This document shows positions 1 to 7,152 of a stretch of 41,701 nt of DNA, one piece after another (the first letter of the stretch is position 1; every line of letters begins with the position of its first letter). The DNA comes from Planctomycetota bacterium (GTDB lineage: Bacteria > Planctomycetota > Phycisphaerae > Phycisphaerales > SM1A02), in NCBI GenBank assembly GCA_022568135.1, contig JADFFQ010000036.1, positions 1 through 41,701 of the forward strand, in the 5' to 3' direction. Below the pieces are notes generated by a model. It did no database searches. It was not told the origin of the DNA and saw nothing but the letters and a program-made list of their open reading frames with translations. The position numbers were made by a program, and so were the translations under genes.

Positions 1-2
1 TG

Positions 3-752
3 GCGGAAATCCAGTTCTCCGGCTTCACCTTGCAGGCCTTTGATCAGATCGAGCAGAACATGGCCCGGCTTCGCCATCGCTCACACGGCCGCTATCCCAT
101 TTCAATGGTCATGCGCGCACCCTACGGAGGCGGCATTCGAGCCGTGGAACACCATTCCGAATCCCGCGAGTCCTATTGGGCCCACACGCCGGGATTGAAA
201 GTCGTGATCCCCTCAGGCCCGCGCAGCGCACGTGACCTACTCCACGCCGCGATCGATGATTCCGACCCGGTGATCTTCTACGAGCCCAAGGCCATCTACC
301 GGGCGTTTCGCGAGGACGTGCCCGCGGAGCCGCAGAAGATTGCAATCGGGAAAGCTCAGATCGCCCGCGAAGGCTCGGACATCACCTTGATCGCTTACGG
401 TGCGATGATGCGGCCGGCACTGGAAGCGGCGGAGGACCTCAAGGACTTACACAGTATCGAGGCCGAGGTGATCGACCTGCTGTCGATTTCGCCGATGGAT
501 ACGCAGACGCTCGTCGAGTCCGTTTCCAAGACCGGCCGGTGCGTGGTCGTGCATGAAGGGCCGCGCTGCTGCGGCATCGCCGCTGAGATCATCGCCCGCA
601 TCAACGAACACGCGTTCGAGCATCTGCTGGCCCCGATCAAACGTGTCACCGGTCATGACATTCATTTCCCGTACTTCCAGTGCGAGCAGCATTATCTGCC
701 GGACGCCGACACAATTATCGAAGCCGCAAACGAAACACTGCAATACGAATGA
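3..752 (+). CDS. pdhB: 2-oxoacid dehydrogenase E1 component, beta subunit (5' partial)
   Basis: This is the C-terminal 249 residues of the beta subunit of a thiamine-diphosphate-dependent E1 of the alpha2-beta2 type. E1 decarboxylates pyruvate or a branched-chain 2-oxoacid and passes the acyl group to the E2 lipoyl arm. The reading frame is open to the left edge (AEIQFSGFTLQAFDQI is typical interior sequence), so the start lies outside the window; the TTG at 30 is not the real start. The visible part contains the end of the transketolase-like pyrimidine-binding domain (RAPYGGG, HHSES, PGLKVVIPSGP, DPVIFYEPK) and the whole transketolase C-terminal domain (from about EGSDITLIAYGAMM). The E2 gene starts 6 bp after the stop, so the two are cotranscribed. 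The substrate (pyruvate or branched-chain) cannot be settled here; the sequence reads slightly more like PdhB. The alpha subunit is presumably upstream. Confidence 0.94.
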   Translation, partial: AEIQFSGFTLQAFDQIEQNMARLRHRSHGRYPISMVMRAPYGGGIRAVEHHSESRESYWAHTPGLKVVIPSGPRSARDLLHAAIDDSDPVIFYEPKAIYRAFREDVPAEPQKIAIGKAQIAREGSDITLIAYGAMMRPALEAAEDLKDLHSIEAEVIDLLSISPMDTQTLVESVSKTGRCVVVHEGPRCCGIAAEIIARINEHAFEHLLAPIKRVTGHDIHFPYFQCEQHYLPDADTIIEAANETLQYE

Positions 753-758
753 TCGCCC

Positions 759-1985
759 ATGCCTGCCGACTTCCGTCTGCCCGATCTCGGTGAAGGTGTC
801 CATGAAGGCCAGATCGTCCGCCTGCTTGTGGCTCAGGGCGATCACGTCAAGGAGGATCAGCCGCTGCTGGAGGTCGAGACCGACAAGGCGTCGGTCGAGA
901 TCCCCTCACCGTACACGGGGGTAGTGGCAAAGGTGCACGTTGCCGAGCAACAGGTCGTCAACGTGGGCGACGTGATGATCAGCTTCGACAGCGGCGCAAC
1001 CGAGACTGCTCCAGCCGGGAAGCCGCTTGCGGCTTCGCGCCCACGCGCTACCACACCACCGCGCGATGTTGCCCTCAGCAGACCTCTCTCCGCCAAAACC
1101 AAACCCGCGTCCCCAGCTGTGCGCAAGCTCGCCCGGCAGTTGGGCGTTGACCTCGCCGTCATCGAAGGCTCCGGCCCGGCCAGCCGGGTCACCCGCGAGG
1201 ATGTCGAGCGCGCCGCCGCCTCCACACCCTCTCCCTTTCCAAGGGAGAGGGTCGGGGTGAGGGTTGAGGGCCTTCCCTCCTCCGACCGCTGGGGCCCGAC
1301 CCGGCGCGAACCGGTGACCCGGGCCCGCAGAACCATCGCTGAGATGATGGCCCGATCCAAGTCGGCGATCCCCCACGTCACCGACACCGATGATGCCGAT
1401 ATCACGGATCTCGATCAACTGCGACACAAATATCGTGACCCGGACAAGACTGAGCGCAAGCTCACCATCCTGCCGTTCGCGGTCAAGGCGACTGCGCTGG
1501 CACTGCAAAAGTTCCCGATCTTCAACGCCGGCCTCGACGAGCCGGCCAATGAGATCATTTACCACGAGCACATCGGCATCGCCATCGGCGTGCATACCGA
1601 CCGCGGACTGATCGCGCCGGTGTTGCGCAACGTCGATCAGTTGACCCTCGGGCAGATCGCCGACGAGCTGGCCGTGCTCGCCGACAAGGCCCGCAACGGC
1701 ACGTTCGCTGTAAACGACACCCGCGGCGGGACATTTACGATCTCCAACGCCGGGGCCATGGGCGGCAGTCGGTATTCCACGCCGATCATCAACTACCCGC
1801 AGTCGGCGATCCTAGCCCTGGGCCGGTCGCGCTGGCAGCCGTCGGTCATTGAGCAGCAGGTCGTCCCCCGCCTCATCCTCCCGCTGAGTCTTTCGTTCGA
1901 TCATCGCCTCATCGACGGGGCCCAGTCCATCGCGTTCATGCAAGAGATCATCGGGTCGCTGGAGAGCCCGGCGCAGCTCCTGTAG
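759..1985 (+). CDS. pdhC: Dihydrolipoamide acyltransferase (E2) of a 2-oxoacid dehydrogenase complex
   Basis: E2 core of the complex, 408 aa. It accepts the acyl group from E1 on a lipoyl lysine and transfers it to CoA. Domains in order: one lipoyl domain at residues 3-78 with the lipoylated lysine in ETDKASVEI (K43); a Pro/Ala-rich linker; a peripheral-subunit-binding domain at about 118-152 (AVRKLARQLGVDL, GPASRVTREDVE); a second linker; and a CAT-like catalytic domain at about 185-408 ending in the active-site motif DHRLIDG (H382, D386). A 27-bp perfect-arm palindrome sits in frame in the second linker (residues about 156-171) and adds a PFPRERVGVRVEG-like stretch. ATG at 759 follows the E1 beta stop by 6 bp. 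Neighbours E1 beta and E3 make a full PDH/BKDH-type operon likely. Confidence 0.95.
   Translation: MPADFRLPDLGEGVHEGQIVRLLVAQGDHVKEDQPLLEVETDKASVEIPSPYTGVVAKVHVAEQQVVNVGDVMISFDSGATETAPAGKPLAASRPRATTPPRDVALSRPLSAKTKPASPAVRKLARQLGVDLAVIEGSGPASRVTREDVERAAASTPSPFPRERVGVRVEGLPSSDRWGPTRREPVTRARRTIAEMMARSKSAIPHVTDTDDADITDLDQLRHKYRDPDKTERKLTILPFAVKATALALQKFPIFNAGLDEPANEIIYHEHIGIAIGVHTDRGLIAPVLRNVDQLTLGQIADELAVLADKARNGTFAVNDTRGGTFTISNAGAMGGSRYSTPIINYPQSAILALGRSRWQPSVIEQQVVPRLILPLSLSFDHRLIDGAQSIAFMQEIIGSLESPAQLL
1226..1270 (+). repeat. Palindromic repeat element inserted in frame in the E2 linker
   Basis: Arms ACCCTCTCCCTT (1226-1237) and AAGGGAGAGGGT (1241-1252) are perfect reverse complements around a 3-nt loop. 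They are followed by CGGGGTGAGGGTTGAGGG. On the minus strand this reads LTPTLSLGKGEG, a peptide signature familiar from spurious ORFs over dispersed palindromic repeats in many bacterial genomes. Only one copy is present in this window. It keeps the E2 reading frame open. Confidence 0.75.
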
Positions 1986-2143
1986 AGCCAACGCCATCGG
2001 CGGCGGATCGGGGCCGGCCGCGTGGAACCACAGCCGGTACGGGTCGGGGCGCTTTACCGCGACCAGTGGTCGCGGCTTTACAACCACGCGCTCGCCTTGG
2101 CTCGCGGCTAAACTAGGAGCCCCATTGCCTGGATGCCTTGCTC

Positions 2144-3547
2144 ATGGTTGTCGGCGAATTCACACAGGAGGCAGAACTGGTCGTGCTCGGCGGCGGGCCG
2201 GGAGGGTACACCGCTGCGTTTCGCGCCGCAGAACTGGGTATCGAGACTGTCATCGTGGATCCCCACGGAGGCTTGGGCGGTGTGTGTCTGCACCACGGCT
2301 GTATCCCCTCTAAGACGCTGCTAAGCATCGGCGAGGCGATCGGTTTGGCCGAGCGCGCCCAACGGTTCGGCGTACAGTTCTCCAAACCAACGGTGGATCT
2401 GGCCAAGGTCCGTCAATGGACGCAGCAGACCATCGAAACGCTGGCGGCGGGGCTGGAGGGATTGCGCAAGAAGCATGGCGTCGAATTGATCAAAGGCGCC
2501 GCCCGCTTCGAGGACACCCGGAATATCGTGGTTCATGACGGCCAGGTGTCGCGCCTCCGTTTCAAGCGGGCAGTGATCGCAACCGGATCGAGCCCACTAT
2601 CGCCTCCAGGCGAATGGCCTAGATCGCCGCGGGTGATGGACTCTGCCGCGGCCCTTGCACTGGAGGCGGTGCCCCGCACCTTGCTGGTCATCGGCAGCGA
2701 CTACATCGCCGTGGAGCTGGCCAGCCTCTATGCGGCCCTGGGCAGTGAGGTCACGCTGGCGGCGCCCGATGGGCAACTTCTGCCCCAGGCCGATGCCGAT
2801 CTGGTTCGGCCGCTGGCCCGGCGGCTCGACACGATCCTCGCTGAGGTGTGTCTTGGGACAACAATCACGGACCTGCGTGAGGCTGCCAACGGCCTCGAGG
2901 TTCGGTTCGGGGGTGTTCGTGCCGCGAAACGAAACACCTTCGAGCGTGTGTTGGTGGCGGTCGGGCTACGGCCGAACACCGACCACCTCGACCTGGCAAA
3001 GGCCCAAGTCCAACTCGATACGCACGGGTTCGTTCAGGTCGATGATCAGCAGCGCAGCAGCAACCCTCGCATCTTCGCCGTCGGTGATGTCACCGGTGAA
3101 CCCATGCTTGCGGACAAGGCCGTACATCAGGCGCGGGTTGCGGCGGAAGTCATCGCCGGTTGGAAGAGCGCTTACGACCCCCGGGCGGTGCCTTGCGTCG
3201 TCTTCACCGATCCGCAGGTCGCTTGGTGCGGGCTAAGCGAAGCTCAGGCGAAGGCGGCCGGCATCTCGTATCAAGTGAGCACCGCTCCCTGGGCCACATC
3301 GGGGCGGGCGGTCAGCATGGGCCGAACCGATGGGCGGACCAAGCTCATCGTTGATCCGGACACGAAGCTCCTGCTGGGCATGGGCATGGTGGGCGCGGGA
3401 GCCGCGGAGCTTATTGCCCAGGGTGTGTTGGCCCTGGAAATGGGCGCGGAGGTCGGTGATCTTGCTTCAAGCATTCAGCCTCACCCCACCCTCAGCGAAC
3501 TCATCGGCGAAGCGGCCAGGCAGACCGACAGCGCCTCCAAGCCATAA
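2144..3547 (+). CDS. lpdA: Dihydrolipoyl dehydrogenase (E3)
   Basis: FAD-dependent E3, 467 aa, which reoxidises the dihydrolipoyl group of E2 with NAD+. Visible motifs from the ATG at 2144: FAD dinucleotide-binding GGGPGGY (16-22); redox disulfide in GGVCLHHGCIPSK (C48 and C53); a second FAD segment ATGSSP; an NAD-binding region (LVIGSDYIAVELASLY); the FAD-ribityl motif IFAVGDVTGE; and the C-terminal dimerisation domain with the catalytic HPTLSE dyad (SIQPHPTLSELIGEA). A TTG six bases upstream (2138) would add two residues; ATG 2144 is preferred. An AGGAG at 2115-2119 is too far from either start to serve clearly as an RBS. The gene lies 158 bp after E2 on the same strand. GGIEG-type variation in the NAD site (GSDYIA rather than GGGYIG) is unusual but keeps the fold signature. 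Confidence 0.95.
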   Translation: MVVGEFTQEAELVVLGGGPGGYTAAFRAAELGIETVIVDPHGGLGGVCLHHGCIPSKTLLSIGEAIGLAERAQRFGVQFSKPTVDLAKVRQWTQQTIETLAAGLEGLRKKHGVELIKGAARFEDTRNIVVHDGQVSRLRFKRAVIATGSSPLSPPGEWPRSPRVMDSAAALALEAVPRTLLVIGSDYIAVELASLYAALGSEVTLAAPDGQLLPQADADLVRPLARRLDTILAEVCLGTTITDLREAANGLEVRFGGVRAAKRNTFERVLVAVGLRPNTDHLDLAKAQVQLDTHGFVQVDDQQRSSNPRIFAVGDVTGEPMLADKAVHQARVAAEVIAGWKSAYDPRAVPCVVFTDPQVAWCGLSEAQAKAAGISYQVSTAPWATSGRAVSMGRTDGRTKLIVDPDTKLLLGMGMVGAGAAELIAQGVLALEMGAEVGDLASSIQPHPTLSELIGEAARQTDSASKP

Positions 3548-3572
3548 AGCCGCAGATGCCATCCGCGGCTTT
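3546..3572. terminator. Candidate bidirectional terminator between convergent lpdA and paaY-like genes
   Basis: AAAGCCGC (3546-3553) and GCGGCTTT (3565-3572) form a perfect 8-bp stem, extended by a GAT/ATC inner stem across one mismatch. The stem starts at the lpdA stop codon and ends 10 bp before the stop of the convergent gene. A-rich and T-rich ends give a short U-tract in each direction. There is no long U run, so strength is uncertain. Confidence 0.6.
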
Positions 3573-3582
3573 CTACCCGGGT

Positions 3583-4179
3583 TCATCCCTGTTCGTGCTT
3601 CGGTTTGTAGATCAGCTCCGGCACGCGCCGGCGATCGGGCTCGACCTCGGCGAGTGGCTGAACTTCCACCGCCGTCGCCAGGTAGCGTCGTGCAAGGTGT
3701 TGGTATTGGCCGGTGCCTTGGGACTTCCAGGCGATCTCGTCGTCGCGTAGCTCACGGATGACCTTCGCGGGGATCCCCCCCACCAGCGAGCGCGGCGGAA
3801 CCTGGGTGCCGGCCTTCACGAACGCCATCGCGGCCACGAAGCTGTCCTCGCCGATCACTGCATCATCCATGATCACCGAGTTCATTCCGACGAGGGCGTT
3901 CCGTTTGATCGTGCAGCCGTGGAGCACCGCGCCGTGACCGATGTGACCGTCGGGCTCAACGACAACATCCTTGCCCGGGAAACAGTGCATCACGCAGTTG
4001 TCCTGCACGTTGCAGCCCTCATTCAGCAAAATCCGGCCGAGGTCGCCCCGCAAACTCGCCCCCGGACCGATGAAGCAGCGCGGACCGACTATCACGTCGC
4101 CGATCAAGACAGCAGTGGGATGCACCAATGCGGTCGGATCAACGACCGGCCGAATGCCCTCGAACTCATACGCCGGCAT
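3583..4179 (-). CDS. paaY: PaaY-like left-handed beta-helix (hexapeptide) protein, gamma-carbonic-anhydrase family
   Basis: 198 aa, matching the roughly 196-aa PaaY family. The protein consists of hexapeptide repeats forming a left-handed beta-helix (HPTAVLIGDVIVGPRCFIGP, GDLGRILLNEGCNVQDN, HIGHGAVLHGCTI, ALVGMNSVIMD, AVIGEDSFVAA) and a C-terminal helix. Histidines in HCFPG and HIGHGAVLHG occupy the usual metal-site positions of gamma-carbonic-anhydrase-like proteins. PaaY in enterics is a thioesterase that removes dead-end CoA esters of the phenylacetate pathway. ATG at 4179 was chosen over the longer frame because the fold begins at MPAYEF and the start overlaps the paaN-like stop by 14 bp, indicating coupling. 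With no other paa genes visible, the exact substrate is uncertain; a generic gamma-carbonic-anhydrase-like role is the alternative. Confidence 0.85.
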   Translation of the reverse strand: MPAYEFEGIRPVVDPTALVHPTAVLIGDVIVGPRCFIGPGASLRGDLGRILLNEGCNVQDNCVMHCFPGKDVVVEPDGHIGHGAVLHGCTIKRNALVGMNSVIMDDAVIGEDSFVAAMAFVKAGTQVPPRSLVGGIPAKVIRELRDDEIAWKSQGTGQYQHLARRYLATAVEVQPLAEVEPDRRRVPELIYKPKHEQG

Positions 4180-5863
4180 GGGCTTCGGCCTCGACGGGCA
4201 CAGGCATGCGGCTCTGTACCACCCGGAACCGATTGGCCACGAACGCCGCGTCGCAGAATGTGGCGTTGCCGGAGGGGTTGGCGCCTGAGACGTGGAAATC
4301 ACTGAACGCAGACGACTGGTTCACCCAGATCTGCCCGGTGAGGTTGCATGACAATGCCACCCCGGCCTCGGCGGTCGCGTCCTCGGCCTGTTTGAGAACC
4401 TCCGAGTCGGTCGAGTAGACGGCGCAGGTGATAGCCCCAAGCTCCCGTGCCGCCTTCGCCGCCAGCTCGATGCTATGGCCGGTGCCGTTGGTCGCGATGA
4501 TGTAGACGATCGGGCCGAACATCTCGCGCATGTAGAGGTTCTCGTGCGACGCATCAACCTCGAGGATAAGCGGTGAGCGCACGCGCGCCTCCGGGAACGC
4601 CTCGTTGGCCACCGACCCCGATTCGCGCAACACCTCGCCGCCATCGGCCTTCGCCTGGTCGATGCGCCGCAGCGTCTGCTCGTTTTGGATCGCGCCGAGG
4701 ATCTCGGCCCCGCGTTTCGGATCGCCCAGCAGCCAATCGACGGCGCCGACGATCGCCTGGGCGACTTCATCGAAGCTCAACGACTTGCCGCCAACATCAA
4801 CTCCGGTCTTAGGAATGAAGATGTTCTGGCTGGTGGTGCACATTTGCCCGGAGTAGAGGCTCAGGGTGAACGCGATGTTGCCGGTCATCGCCTTGAGATC
4901 ATCGGCGCTGTCGATGATGATCGAATTCACGCCGGCCTTTTCCGTGTAAACGACGGCCTGCCTCGCGTTGGCTTCGATCCAGTCGCCGAACTCGGACGAA
5001 CCCGTGTAGTCCACGATCCTGACTTCCGGCCGGGTCACAAGCGGCTTGGTGATGGGATCGTCATGGCTATCGGCGGCAAGCGTGACGAGATTCGCATCGA
5101 ACCCCTGCTCCTTGAGCACCGCGCGGGCGATCTCGACGGTGATGGCCAGCGGCAGGATCGCGCCGGGATGCGGCTTGACCACCACCGCGTTGCCCGTCAC
5201 CAGACTGGCGAACAAGCCGGGGTAGCCGTTCCAGGTCGGGAAGGTCGAGCACCCGACCACGACCGCGACCCCGCGAGGCACGATCCGATAGCGCTTCTCC
5301 AGGCGCACGACATCAGTCTTGCTGACTTGCTTCTTCCAGGTCACATGGGGGGGGCAGCGCGTCATCTCTTGCCAGGCGTAGGCAATCGCTTCCAGACCAC
5401 GGTCCTGAGCGTGCGGCCCGCCGGCCTGGAAGGCCATCATGAACCCCTGACCGGTGGTGTGCATGACCGCGTTGGCGATCTCGAAGCTGCGCTGGTTCAG
5501 TCGATGGAGAATCTCCAGGCAGACGCCAACGCGTTCTTCGATGCTCGCTTTGCGCCAACCCGGAAGGCCCGCCTGCGCCGCCGCCAGCAACCCATCGAGA
5601 TCAGCCTTGGGATAGGTGATGCCCAAGGCCATGCCGTAGGGCGACGCTTCTGTGCCCACCGTGCCGACGGTGCCGGGTTGGTCAAGCTCAAACGGTTTGT
5701 TGAGGCGGGCTTGGAAGGCCGCCCCGCCGTCGGCCTTGGCGGTTTCGCCATAGATCTTGCCGCTGGGCACTTCCGGGTACGCGCTCCAATAGGTGCGGTC
5801 CCCGATGGCGGACACGGCGCCCTGGAGGGTCTTGCGATGACGCTCAAACAGCTGATAGCTCAC
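4166..5863 (-). CDS. paaN: PaaN-type aldehyde dehydrogenase (phenylacetate degradation family)
   Basis: 565 aa, aldehyde dehydrogenase superfamily, closest in look to the PaaN family (about 550 aa). The N-terminal signature is SYQLFERHRKTL, then RTYWSAYPEVPSGKIYGE. The NAD-binding fold includes GVAVVVGCSTFPTWNGYPG, NAVVVKPHPGAILPL and DYTGSSEFGDWIE. The catalytic glutamate is likely in VVYTEKAGVNS and the catalytic cysteine in SGQMCTTSQNIFIP. It oxidises an aldehyde intermediate, by family knowledge the ring-opening semialdehyde-CoA of aerobic phenylacetate breakdown. The start is GTG 5863, with AAGGA ten bases upstream; the longer frame from a TTG at 5968 has no family-like sequence. It is upstream of and coupled to the paaY-like gene. 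Without paaABCDE or paaK nearby the pathway assignment rests on family resemblance alone. Confidence 0.86.
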   Translation of the reverse strand: MSYQLFERHRKTLQGAVSAIGDRTYWSAYPEVPSGKIYGETAKADGGAAFQARLNKPFELDQPGTVGTVGTEASPYGMALGITYPKADLDGLLAAAQAGLPGWRKASIEERVGVCLEILHRLNQRSFEIANAVMHTTGQGFMMAFQAGGPHAQDRGLEAIAYAWQEMTRCPPHVTWKKQVSKTDVVRLEKRYRIVPRGVAVVVGCSTFPTWNGYPGLFASLVTGNAVVVKPHPGAILPLAITVEIARAVLKEQGFDANLVTLAADSHDDPITKPLVTRPEVRIVDYTGSSEFGDWIEANARQAVVYTEKAGVNSIIIDSADDLKAMTGNIAFTLSLYSGQMCTTSQNIFIPKTGVDVGGKSLSFDEVAQAIVGAVDWLLGDPKRGAEILGAIQNEQTLRRIDQAKADGGEVLRESGSVANEAFPEARVRSPLILEVDASHENLYMREMFGPIVYIIATNGTGHSIELAAKAARELGAITCAVYSTDSEVLKQAEDATAEAGVALSCNLTGQIWVNQSSAFSDFHVSGANPSGNATFCDAAFVANRFRVVQSRMPVPVEAEAHAGV

Positions 5864-6024
5864 TGGCGTTGGTTCCTTAGTATCTGCGACTGATCGGACC
5901 CGTCGCATCCACTGAACGGCTCGTCTGGCTGCACAAAACCCTCGGACGGAGCAGCGTATGGTAGACAATCCTGCCTGAGGGTGCGCGCTGGCCTCGTGAG
6001 GCTACGGCGAATTCATTGACGCCG

Positions 6025-7152
6025 TCAGTTCCCGGGCACCTGAATCGGCCAGCAACCACCACGGCATTGCTTCGGCACGCCGAAAGGCATCCAAGGGGTG
6101 ACCACCGGGTGAGAGCCGCGGCGCCGCTGCTCCCAGGCGTCCAGCATCGGTCCAGGCGAGAGTGTTCCCACCACCAGGACATCGGCGACGCCTTCGTCGT
6201 CCACCAGTTCCACGCTGAGCTCTTGGAGCGCTTGGCGAACCACCCAGGCGTTCTTGCCCTCATCCACAACCGCCACCCGAACACCCGCTGCGAGAAGTGA
6301 CGACCCGGCGAAGGCCTTGCGAACATGGGCCAGACCCGTGAAGCGATCGAAAACGTCTCGCGGCATGGGCCGCCTCGGCTGCCGGTCGATCGTGGCGAAC
6401 AGTTCTCGAAGCCCTTGGAGATAGCCGGATTGGGCGGATTCCTTGTGCGCAATGTGACCGTAGCGAACAATCGTCTCGCGCAGCTGCTCGGCGCGCCAGC
6501 CATCGGGAGCGTAGCGTTGGGCCGTCCAGCCGTTGTTGCGGACTAGGCGAGACAGAATCACATTCAGGTCACGCCCGGCGGCAACCTTTTCGTGGCGGAC
6601 GCGGAACCGCTGATCGTGCACGATGCGATGCCCCGCCAGCAGCAGCTTCGCACAAAGGTCGTACTCCTCGGCATAGTAGTGGAAGGCGGGGTCGTACCCG
6701 CCAACGTTGAGGAAGGGCCCGCGGCGGATGGCGACGCCGCAGCCGACGAACACCTCCGGCAAACCACCGGCCTCGCGCCGCCCGTCGGGAAGTGTGATAT
6801 CAGCGCCGATGGCGGCGACGTTCGGCGGAGCCTCCGCCAGAACCTCGACAAACGCCGTATCGAGCGGATAGGAATCGTCATCAAGCATGATGAGCCAGTC
6901 GCCACGGGCATGGCGAGCAGCCACATTGCGCGACGCCGCGGCCTGATTGGAGGCCAGTCGAATCGTTTGAACCGTCAGGCCGTTTGGAAGCTCACGCGGG
7001 AGGCTCGCCGGTGATTCGGACGCGTTGTCCACGATGATGACCTCGGCGCCCCCGAGCCGCGATTGGTCGTCACCCGAGAGTTCACCGATCGCCGTCAGGC
7101 TGCGGGCAACTCGATGGGGGCGATCATGCGTGGGCAGGATGTAACTGATCAC
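6025..7152 (-). CDS. Family 2 glycosyltransferase with a C-terminal Rossmann-like extension
   Basis: 375 aa. The N-terminal domain (about 1-215) is a GT-A family 2 glycosyltransferase: ISYILPTHDRP start, VIIVDNASES, a metal-binding LDDDSYP, and an acceptor-side FNVGGYDPAFHYYAEEYDLC segment (ED-type motif replaced by EEYD). A helical middle part follows. The last 90 residues (about 285-375) contain GVRVAVVDEGKNAWVVRQAL and VADVLVVGTLSPGPML, which look like a small nucleotide-binding or acceptor domain not typical of simple GT2 enzymes. The start is GTG 7152, inside the 3' end of the upstream HldE-like gene (29-bp overlap), so the two are translationally coupled. Likely role: adding a sugar to a surface glycan, perhaps the heptose-type donor made by its partner. 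Donor and acceptor are unknown. Confidence 0.88.
   Translation of the reverse strand: MISYILPTHDRPHRVARSLTAIGELSGDDQSRLGGAEVIIVDNASESPASLPRELPNGLTVQTIRLASNQAAASRNVAARHARGDWLIMLDDDSYPLDTAFVEVLAEAPPNVAAIGADITLPDGRREAGGLPEVFVGCGVAIRRGPFLNVGGYDPAFHYYAEEYDLCAKLLLAGHRIVHDQRFRVRHEKVAAGRDLNVILSRLVRNNGWTAQRYAPDGWRAEQLRETIVRYGHIAHKESAQSGYLQGLRELFATIDRQPRRPMPRDVFDRFTGLAHVRKAFAGSSLLAAGVRVAVVDEGKNAWVVRQALQELSVELVDDEGVADVLVVGTLSPGPMLDAWEQRRRGSHPVVTPWMPFGVPKQCRGGCWPIQVPGN

Noticed and set aside
4685..5893. 402-codon + frame opposite paaN
   Set aside because: It is a shadow of the aldehyde dehydrogenase in GC-rich DNA, with no RBS and no recognisable domain.
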